Assembly (NCBI GenBank): GCA_937960785.1
Contig: CALGOZ010000082.1
Location: 1-6,232 of the forward strand
Reading direction: 5' to 3'
Length of the DNA: 6,232 nt
Origin: an uncultured Pseudogracilibacillus sp.
GTDB taxonomy: Bacteria; Bacillota; Bacilli; Bacillales; Amphibacillaceae
This document shows positions 1-4,766 of this stretch, one piece after another (the first letter of the stretch is position 1; the number at the start of each line of letters is the position of its first letter). Under the pieces are notes generated by a model. It did not search any database, was not told the DNA's origin, and worked only from the letters and a program-made list of their open reading frames with translations. Position numbers and translations under genes: made by a program.

Positions 1-60
1 AAAAAAACAGAGCTTCCTTTATTCAGAGTTCGTAGTAATATATTTATGAAAAAGAAATAA
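1..60 (+). CDS. Possible 3' end of an upstream gene (partial)
   Basis: Frame 1 is open from the window edge to a TAA at 58-60 and would encode the last 19 residues of a protein, with a basic tail ending FMKKK. I do not recognise the protein. Support is indirect: the frame reads in the + direction and a good + strand terminator lies about 80 bp downstream (142-190). Frame 2 is also open here for 15 codons, so 60 bases cannot settle which frame, if either, is coding. The bases left of the window are needed. Confidence 0.3.
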   Translation, partial: KKTELPLFRVRSNIFMKKK

Positions 61-141
61 TTTAGCTGTTGGAAAGGATGCTACATTTAAAGTGAAAACA
101 TTTAAGAGCGACTAGGACAAGGTCATCTTTAAATAAATGGT

Positions 142-190
142 TGGACTGAGTTTCAATATAATGTAGAAGCTCAGTCCATTTTATTTTGTT
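142..190 (+). terminator. Rho-independent terminator of the upstream transcript
   Basis: TGGACTGAG (142-150) pairs perfectly with CTCAGTCCA (170-178). The stem extends inward by TTTC (151-154) against GAAG (166-169) with one T-G wobble, giving about 13 bp around an 11-nt loop. A T-rich tail, TTTTATTTTGTT, follows at 179-190. The tail lies on the + side, so this terminates rightward transcription from a gene that starts left of the window. Confidence 0.8.
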
Positions 191-349
191 CAGAAGCTAT
201 TTTTATATTTATTTTGAGAATATATTGTCATAAGTTCAACGACATAATCGCAAATCCGTCTTCATTTTACAGAGGTTTTAATAAAATTTTATTGGAAACT
301 TACCTCATATCTCTCCGCGCTAGGAAAGTTTTGTTAGAAGGTGTTAACA
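191..349. other. Gene-free AT-rich stretch before the repeat array
   Basis: No open frame with a ribosome site, no RNA gene and no clear promoter is visible on either strand. Near its right end, AGAAGGT at 335-341 pairs with ACCTTCT at 364-370. A direct repeat beginning GCTAGG (319 and 371, 52 bp apart) suggests that the neighbouring 52-bp periodicity reaches weakly into this stretch. Confidence 0.5.
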
Positions 350-1120
350 TCTTACTCAGTGTAACCTTCTGCTAGGGAAGTTTAGCTTGTTAGTGGTGTC
401 TATTTTCATGATCGCACGCCTCCTTTGAGTAAGATGGAGTGTTATTACTCATTAACGTACTCGTCGCTACACTCCAATGAGTAAGTTGGAATACTTAGGG
501 GTATATACTTACTCAACGGAGGGCCCTACTAGGTAAGTGTAAACGAAAAGCATTGCAAACATACTCGGTAGAGGCTTTCCGCAAGTAGGATGAAGTATCA
601 TTTGTTATGAACTTTCCTGGTGGCGCGCTCCAGTGAGTATGATGAGACGCTTAGAGGCATAAACTTACCCAGTAGAGGCTTCCAGTGTGTAAGCTAGGGC
701 GCTTTTTTTGCTACACTTACCCAGTAGAGGCTTCCACTGAGTAAGATGAGACGCTATTTTTGATTAACTTACATGCTGGCGTGCATCATTGAGTAAGATT
801 GGATGCCATTTCTCATTAACTTACCCGATGAAGCGTTTTTACGGGCAGACTTACTTACTAAAGTATTTTGTTGAGTACGTTGGAATGCTTTAGTACGTAG
901 ATTTACTTTGTGAAGTAATATGCTGGATAAGTTACGAAACTTTAGCTTATACACTTACTCAGCAGGGAAGTCCACTGAGTAAGATGAAACACTTTTGGAT
1001 GTAGATTTACTCAGTAAAATATTTTGCCGACCAAACTGAAGATCTTGCCTATCTACATACTTAAAAGAGTCGTTCTACGAAAGTCGAGCCGAATGCCAGT
1101 GCAAATTTACTCAGAAAAGG
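350..1120. repeat. Degenerate 52-bp tandem repeat array, about 14 units
   Basis: The motif GAGTAAG or a close variant recurs at 427, 479, 531, 583, 635, 687, 739 and 791, each exactly 52 bp apart, and again at 873, 925 and 977. The motif ACTTAC or a variant recurs at 455, 507, 559, 611, 663, 715, 767 and 819, then at 849, 901, 953 and 1005. Weaker copies occur near 351, 403, 1055 and 1105. The best-kept unit is 715-766: left arm ACTTACCCAG, middle TAGAGGCTTC, right arm CACTGAGTAAG, then ATGAGACGCT and a T-rich end. The two arms form an inverted repeat, clearest at 953-983 where CTTACTCAG pairs with CTGAGTAAG. The unit length is not a multiple of three and all frames are interrupted, so it is not a protein repeat. 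Because the whole unit repeats, there are no unique spacers. Its function is unknown. Confidence 0.9.
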
Positions 1121-1289
1121 TCTTACCAAGTTAGTTTCGATAGATAGCCTGCTTAATCTAACCACGGTGAATAAGTTTAATGTTTTACGTCTAAACAAAC
1201 CCGGGTAGAAGATTTTTCAAATCGCCATCTAAGTAACATAGCAAAAGATCTAAAGTAGTGTTTTAAATGCAAGAATTAAATCAAATACT

Positions 1290-1320
1290 AGTTCCTTATG
1301 TAGACATAAAATAAGGAACT
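1290..1320. other. Perfect 10-bp stem-loop
   Basis: AGTTCCTTAT (1290-1299) is the exact reverse complement of ATAAGGAACT (1311-1320), with an 11-nt loop. No T-run follows on the + strand. On the minus strand the bases beyond the stem are only moderately T-rich (AGTATTTGATTTAATTC), so at best this is a weak leftward terminator. Its role is unknown. Confidence 0.55.
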
Positions 1321-1562
1321 GTGTACGATTTAACTAAACGGTTCTTTCATTTGCTCATTTTGTCACAGAATCTCCTTTAACTATAGTTGAAAGGATATAC
1401 TGTTTCATTTATGATATTAGTATAATAAAGATTAAATTTACCACATTTTTCATTATAGTTACTTTTAATTTTATGAATATCTCGTTTTATCCTTTTCAAT
1501 ATTCCCCATCATCAACTTTTGCAACGATTCAAATTTCTTTAAAGCTTCAAAGTAATGTGAAA

Positions 1563-1600
1563 CAATGACAATTAAGTGAACTACTTAACTTTTGTCATTG
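1563..1600. other. Long bulged stem-loop, 15 bp
   Basis: CAATGACAATTAAGT (1563-1577) pairs with ACTTAA (1583-1588) and TTGTCATTG (1592-1600) around the 5-nt loop GAACT. A 3-nt bulge (CTT, 1589-1591) interrupts the right arm. No T-tract follows on either side, so it is not a standard terminator. It could be a structured RNA element or the relic of a small mobile repeat. Confidence 0.55.
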
Positions 1601-1692
1601 ATAAAATATAGTTATACGATCCTTTGTTATTGTTATTATGAAACATTAATAAAACTATTTAAAATATATAGAAGGAAACATTTTAAATTGCA

Positions 1693-1710
1693 TTGTGATT
1701 TTTTTCACAA
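1693..1710. promoter_or_regulatory. Rex/Fnr-like operator palindrome
   Basis: TTGTGA, six T, TCACAA forms an 18-bp palindrome, extended by one A-T pair to 1692-1711. It matches the redox-sensor Rex consensus TTGTGAA-N4-TTCACAA at 13 of 14 fixed positions. It also fits the Fnr/Crp-type TGTGA-N6-TCACA exactly, so sequence alone cannot separate the two. TTGTGA (1693-1698) could itself be a -35 element, followed after 17 bp by GATAAT (1716-1721), so a bound repressor would block that promoter. The next gene downstream is ahpC, about 350 bp away. Confidence 0.5.
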
Positions 1711-1852
1711 TTGATGATAATATATTTCAAACAGTTGAGAAATAACTTATCGACAACTTGAGTACAATCCCCGTATAGTAATAACTAAATTTGTAGAAAA
1801 AGGTCTAAAACTATAGTTAACTTTAGCGGAATATAGTGTTATACCTTATCTC

Positions 1853-1880
1853 TTGACAAAAAAACTACGGTATATAATAA
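1853..1880 (+). promoter_or_regulatory. Sigma-A promoter of ahpCF
   Basis: A perfect -35 box TTGACA lies at 1853-1858. The -10 region at 1873-1880 reads TATAATAA. TATAAT (1873-1878) gives a short 14-bp spacer, while TAATAA (1875-1880) gives 16 bp, so the exact -10 is uncertain. The expected start of transcription is about 1886-1888, leaving an untranslated leader of about 175 nt before ahpC. Confidence 0.7.
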
Positions 1881-1891
1881 TGAGTACTAGA

Positions 1892-1906
1892 TTAGAATTA
1901 TTATTG
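1892..1906. promoter_or_regulatory. PerR-box operator of ahpCF
   Basis: TTAGAATTATTATTG matches the Bacillus PerR box TTATAATNATTATAA at 11 of 14 fixed positions. It starts about five bases past the expected transcription start, a position that would block initiation or early elongation. PerR is the peroxide-sensing Fur-family repressor and ahpC is a classical PerR target, so both sequence and context agree. The same bases form the 5' arm of the folded leader RNA. Confidence 0.7.
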
Positions 1907-2019
1907 TTAGTTCCTTCGCTTGAGAAAAAATCTTTCGACAAACAATGTCGAAAGAAAATGTGAGTAAAATCACATGAATAAAGTAGTTACTGTGAAGGAT
2001 ACTAACAATATTAATTCTG
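1893..2019 (+). ncRNA. Structured 5' leader of ahpC, predicted three-way junction
   Basis: The 18 bases at 1894-1911 pair with 2001-2018 with a single mismatch. After a 1-nt bulge (2000), 1912-1919 pair with 1992-1999 (TCCTTCGC against GTGAAGGA, one G-U), so the closing stem is about 26 bp. Inside are two perfect hairpins: TCTTTCGACA / TGTCGAAAGA (1931-1940 / 1946-1955, loop AACAA) and ATGTGA / TCACAT (1958-1963 / 1970-1975). The stem starts within a few bases of the likely 5' end of the mRNA. It ends 30 nt before the ribosome site, leaving that site free in an A-rich stretch. No T-run follows, so it is not an attenuator terminator in this form. Possible roles, by inference, are protecting the 5' end from RNases or ligand or protein sensing. 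I know of no named family it matches. Confidence 0.6.
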
Positions 2020-2063
2020 TAAATAAAATAATAAACAATATCAACATAGGGAGGAAATATTAA

Positions 2064-2633
2064 ATGTCATTAATCGGTAAACAGATTGAAGAATTTAAGG
2101 CAGAAGCTTACCATGCAGGTACAGGTGAGTTCATCGAAGTTTCAAACGAAGATTTAAAAGGAAAGTGGAGCGTCGTAGTATTCTATCCAGCGGACTTTAC
2201 ATTCGTATGTCCAACTGAGTTAGAAGACGTTCAAAATCACTATGCTGAGTTGAAAGAGCTAGGAGTAGAAGTTTACTCTGTTTCAACAGATACGCACTTT
2301 ACTCATAAAGCATGGCACGATCACTCTGACGCAATTAGCAAGTTAGAGTACATTATGATTGGTGACCCATCACAGAAAATTTCACGCATCTTTGATGTAT
2401 TAGATGAAGAGACAGGCCTTGCACAGCGTGGAACATTCATCGTTGATCCAGACGGTGTTGTACAAGCAGCAGAAATTAACGCTGATGGAATTGGTCGTGA
2501 CGCAAGCACATTAGTAAACAAGATCAAAGCTGCTCAGTATGTACGTAACAACCCAGGTGAAGTTTGCCCAGCTAAGTGGGAAGAGGGCGGCGAAACATTA
2601 AAGCCAAGCCTTGACCTAGTAGGTAAAATTTAA
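2064..2633 (+). CDS. ahpC: Alkyl hydroperoxide reductase subunit C (typical 2-Cys peroxiredoxin)
   Basis: AhpC is a cytosolic peroxidase that reduces H2O2, organic hydroperoxides and peroxynitrite, and is recycled by AhpF. The 189-residue protein has the usual length. The active site motif P42-x3-T46-x2-C49 holds the peroxidatic cysteine in FVCPTE. The supporting arginine is R122 (AQRGTFIVDP), and the resolving cysteine is C168 in the EVCPAKW motif near the C terminus. All catalytic residues are intact. The start is fixed by GGGAGG at 2049-2054, nine bases before ATG. ahpF follows 15 bp later with no terminator between, so the two are co-transcribed. Upstream are a TTGACA promoter, a PerR-box match and a long structured leader, implying peroxide-inducible expression. 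Identification rests on family motifs and gene pairing and is very secure. Confidence 0.98.
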   Translation: MSLIGKQIEEFKAEAYHAGTGEFIEVSNEDLKGKWSVVVFYPADFTFVCPTELEDVQNHYAELKELGVEVYSVSTDTHFTHKAWHDHSDAISKLEYIMIGDPSQKISRIFDVLDEETGLAQRGTFIVDPDGVVQAAEINADGIGRDASTLVNKIKAAQYVRNNPGEVCPAKWEEGGETLKPSLDLVGKI

Positions 2634-2648
2634 GGAGAGCGAACATAA

Positions 2649-4208
2649 ATGATACTAGATGCTGATATGAGAGCGCAACTTGCGCAATACTTAGAAATGC
2701 TAGAAAACGAAGTCGTTTTGAAGCTAAGTACAGAATCAGATCAAGCATCGAGTGATATTGTAAAACTTGCTAACGAACTAGCAGAGCTCTCTTCTAAAAT
2801 TGTAATTGAGCATACAGTTTTAGAAAGAACTCCTAGCTTTAGCGTAAATCGTCCGGGTGAGGACACTGGCGTCGTATTCGCCGGTGTTCCACTTGGTCAC
2901 GAATTTACTTCCCTCGTCCTTGCACTATTACAAGTCGGTGGGCGTGCGCCACGTATGGATGAGGAAATCGTTGAGCAAGTGAGAGAATTAGAAGGGCCAT
3001 TAAACTTTGAAACATACGTAAGCTTATCTTGTCAAGTATGTCCAGAAGTTGTTCAAACCTTGAACGCTATGGCTGTCCTAAATGACAATATTACACACAC
3101 GATGATTGATGGTGCTGTATTCAAACAGGAAGTTGAAAGTAAAAATATTTTAGCTGTTCCGACAGTCTACTTAAATGGTGAAGAGTTCAGTGGCGGTCGT
3201 ATTACAGCGGAGGAAATTTTAGCTAAGCTTGGAGCAGGCCCAGATGCTGACGAGTTAAATGCGAAAGATCCGTTCGATGTACTCGTTGTTGGGGGTGGAC
3301 CAGGGGGTGCAAGTGCGGCAATTTATGCAGCGCGTAAAGGAATCCGTACTGGTCTTGTCGCCGAGCGTTTTGGCGGACAAATCCAAGATACAGCTACAAT
3401 AGAGAACTTCATTAGTGTAAAACAAATTGAAGGTCGTCAGTTAGCTGATAATTTATCTGAGCATATTAAAGATTATGACGTTGATGTCATGAGCTCTCAG
3501 CGTGCGGTCGGTCTTAAGAAGAACGACTACGTCGAAATCGAGCTTGAAAATGGTGCAACGTTAAAGAGTAAATCTGTCGTAATTGCAACCGGCGCTAGCT
3601 GGCGTAAATTAGGCGTTCCAGGTGAAGAAGAATACCGTAACAGAGGTGTAGCTTACTGTCCACACTGTGACGGACCATTATTCGAAGGAAAACGTGTTGC
3701 TGTAATCGGTGGTGGAAACTCAGGTATTGAGGCTGCAATCGATTTAGCAGGAATCGTTGAACACGTTACAGTATTAGAGTTTGCTGATTCCCTTGCAGCG
3801 GATTCTGTATTACAAGATCGTGTAAAGGAATTGCCTAATGTCGATATTATTACAAGTGCTCAAACGACGGAAATTACTGGAGACGAAACAGTTAACGGTA
3901 TTAAATATATTGACCGTGAAACAGAAAAAGAACACCACATTGAATTAGAAGGTGTATTCGTTCAAATTGGTCTCGTTCCGAACACTGACTGGTTAGGCGA
4001 TGCAGTCGAACGTAATAAATTCGGCGAAATTATCGTCGACCGAAAAGGAGCTACAAACGTTCCAGGTGTATTTGCAGCTGGAGATTGTACGGACGAGCCT
4101 TATAAACAAATTGTAATTTCGATGGGTGCTTCAGCTACAGCTTCCTTATCTGCCTTTGATTATATCGTTCGCAATGCAGATAAGTTTGCAAAAATTGAAT
4201 CAAAATAA
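2649..4208 (+). CDS. ahpF: Alkyl hydroperoxide reductase subunit F (NADH:peroxiredoxin reductase)
   Basis: AhpF is an FAD enzyme that moves electrons from NADH through two cysteine pairs to oxidised AhpC. The 519-residue protein is full length. Residues 1 to about 200 form the tandem thioredoxin-like N-terminal domain, with its redox pair C128-C131 in SCQVCPEVVQ (enterobacterial AhpF has CHNC here). A thioredoxin-reductase-like part follows: FAD-binding GGGPGG at 215-220, active-site CPHC at 337-340, NAD-binding GGGNSG at 354-359, and the FAD-contacting FAAGD at 475-479. The N-terminal domain separates it from plain thioredoxin reductase. GGAG at 2634-2637, next to the ahpC stop, is the ribosome site, 11 bases before ATG. 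It is the second gene of the operon and ends before a strong terminator. No truncation or lost key residue is seen. Confidence 0.97.
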   Translation: MILDADMRAQLAQYLEMLENEVVLKLSTESDQASSDIVKLANELAELSSKIVIEHTVLERTPSFSVNRPGEDTGVVFAGVPLGHEFTSLVLALLQVGGRAPRMDEEIVEQVRELEGPLNFETYVSLSCQVCPEVVQTLNAMAVLNDNITHTMIDGAVFKQEVESKNILAVPTVYLNGEEFSGGRITAEEILAKLGAGPDADELNAKDPFDVLVVGGGPGGASAAIYAARKGIRTGLVAERFGGQIQDTATIENFISVKQIEGRQLADNLSEHIKDYDVDVMSSQRAVGLKKNDYVEIELENGATLKSKSVVIATGASWRKLGVPGEEEYRNRGVAYCPHCDGPLFEGKRVAVIGGGNSGIEAAIDLAGIVEHVTVLEFADSLAADSVLQDRVKELPNVDIITSAQTTEITGDETVNGIKYIDRETEKEHHIELEGVFVQIGLVPNTDWLGDAVERNKFGEIIVDRKGATNVPGVFAAGDCTDEPYKQIVISMGASATASLSAFDYIVRNADKFAKIESK

Positions 4209-4232
4209 ATTAAACTGACATTGTTTGTTCCT

Positions 4233-4287
4233 AACCTCGATAGGCTTATAGTTATATAGGCTTATCGAGGTTTTTTATTATTTTTTT
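4233..4287 (+). terminator. Rho-independent terminator of ahpCF
   Basis: An 18-bp stem (4233-4250 with 4255-4272; outer part AACCTCGATA / TATCGAGGTT, two G-U pairs inside) closes on a 4-nt loop GTTA. TTTTTT follows directly at 4271-4276 and a second run of T at 4281-4287. It begins 24 bp after the ahpF stop and separates the ahp operon from the following regulator operon. Confidence 0.95.
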
Positions 4288-4295
4288 AAATTGTC

Positions 4296-4324
4296 TTGCA
4301 ATCACAAATCTAATTGTATATAAT
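4296..4324 (+). promoter_or_regulatory. Sigma-A promoter of the GntR-ABC operon
   Basis: TTGCAA (4296-4301) and a perfect TATAAT (4319-4324) are separated by 17 bp, the ideal spacing. Transcription should start near 4331, about 60 bases before the regulator gene. The -10 box overlaps the YtrA-type operator at 4322-4346. Confidence 0.8.
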
Positions 4325-4346
4325 GTATATAGTGTGTATATACACT
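4322..4346. promoter_or_regulatory. YtrA-type operator, likely autoregulatory
   Basis: AATGTA (4322-4327), 13 bases, then TACACT (4341-4346) matches the inverted repeat AGTGTA-N13-TACACT, which I recall as the site of Bacillus subtilis YtrA, at 11 of 12 fixed positions. It spans the -10 end and the start site, so a bound repressor would shut the promoter. The gene it precedes encodes a YtrA-like repressor. Within the same stretch, GTGTATATACAC (4334-4345) is a perfect 12-bp palindrome and could be the real core. Confidence 0.65.
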
Positions 4347-4365
4347 CTTGGGGACTTGAAAAAAT

Positions 4366-4377
4366 GTTTACGTAAAC
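4366..4377. promoter_or_regulatory. Perfect 12-bp palindrome before the regulator's ribosome site
   Basis: GTTTACGTAAAC is its own reverse complement and sits in the transcribed leader, directly before the ribosome site GAGGG (4378-4382). It may be a second operator, perhaps for another regulator. As RNA it would form at most a tight, weak hairpin. Confidence 0.35.
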
Positions 4378-4389
4378 GAGGGATCGACG

Positions 4390-4761
4390 ATGAATATAGT
4401 TATTTCAAATTATTCAAAAGAACCTATTTATGAACAAATTAGAATTCAAATACGATCACTTATCTTATCAGGGGATCTGAAAGAAGGGGAAGCGCTACCT
4501 TCGATTCGAAAGTTAGCAAAGGATTTACAAGTTAGTGTAATCACTACAAAACGGGCTTATGAAGAGTTAGAAAATGAAGGGCTAATTTATTCAATTGTAG
4601 GAAAAGGCTCGTTCGTCGCTGAGCAAAATTTAGAATTAATTAAAGAAAAGAAACTACGAGCTATTGAAGAGCAACTAAGCGCAGTGATTAAAAATAGTAA
4701 AGAAATTGATTTATCTTTAGCCGAACTAAAAGAGCTATTGACAATTTTATATGAGGAGTGA
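4390..4761 (+). CDS. GntR-family transcriptional regulator, YtrA subfamily
   Basis: This is a DNA-binding repressor that most likely controls its own operon. Residues about 10-77 are a winged helix of the GntR type: PIYEQI at 12-17, the LPSIRKLAKDL segment at 36-46, a recognition helix around 49-62 (VSVITTKRAYEELE), and a wing ending GKGSFVA at 71-77. Only about 45 residues follow, predicted as charged helices for dimerisation. There is no room for the large effector domain of FadR- or HutC-type members, which is the mark of the YtrA group (usually 120-130 residues). GAGGG at 4378-4382 supports the ATG. Its stop lies just before the start of the ABC ATPase gene, as in ytr- and yhc-type operons of Bacillus. 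Known relatives respond to cell-wall antibiotics or membrane-active peptides; the signal here is unknown. I give no symbol, since ytrA and yhcF cannot be told apart by eye. Confidence 0.93.
   Translation: MNIVISNYSKEPIYEQIRIQIRSLILSGDLKEGEALPSIRKLAKDLQVSVITTKRAYEELENEGLIYSIVGKGSFVAEQNLELIKEKKLRAIEEQLSAVIKNSKEIDLSLAELKELLTILYEE
4753..4758 (+). promoter_or_regulatory. Ribosome site that decides the ATPase start
   Basis: GAGGAG lies within the last codons of the regulator gene. It is 8 bases before ATG at 4767, an ideal spacing, but only 2 bases before ATG at 4761 and touches the GTG at 4758. This favours 4767 over the two longer starts. Confidence 0.65.
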
Positions 4762-4766
4762 TGAGG

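Larger units (their letters stand above)
1121..1690. other. Gene-free AT-rich stretch with two isolated hairpins
   Basis: I see no gene with a start, ribosome site and plausible length on either strand. The stretch holds two perfect or near-perfect hairpins (1290-1320 and 1563-1600, listed separately). It also holds a 10-bp palindrome AACTATAGTT at 1379-1388, which recurs at 1809-1818, and a 37-codon minus-strand open frame at 1471-1584 that might be a decayed gene end. The rest looks like ordinary AT-rich intergenic DNA. Confidence 0.5.

Noticed and set aside
686..710. Terminator inside the repeat array (hairpin then seven T)
   Set aside because: The unit's stem is about 10 nt away from the T-run and imperfect here. 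The T-rich stretch is simply the usual tail of the repeat unit.
769..954. 61-codon minus-strand open frame
   Set aside because: It lies entirely inside the 52-bp repeat array, has no convincing ribosome site, and its sequence merely reads the repeats in shifting frames.
350..1120. CRISPR array
   Set aside because: The whole 52-bp unit repeats, including the part that would be spacer. Units are strongly diverged and no cas gene is present.
1355..1385. Minus-strand ribosome-site-like AAAGGAG followed by short start codons, as a leader peptide before the 1290-1320 hairpin
   Set aside because: The frames end after three to seven codons, no promoter is clear, and there is no downstream minus-strand gene to regulate.
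1714..1761. 15-codon peptide beginning ATGATAATA after the Rex-like site
   Set aside because: No ribosome site, very short, and the ATG overlaps the candidate -10 element.
2321..2527. 68-codon minus-strand open frame within ahpC
   Set aside because: Antisense shadow of a well-supported peroxiredoxin gene, with no promoter or ribosome site.
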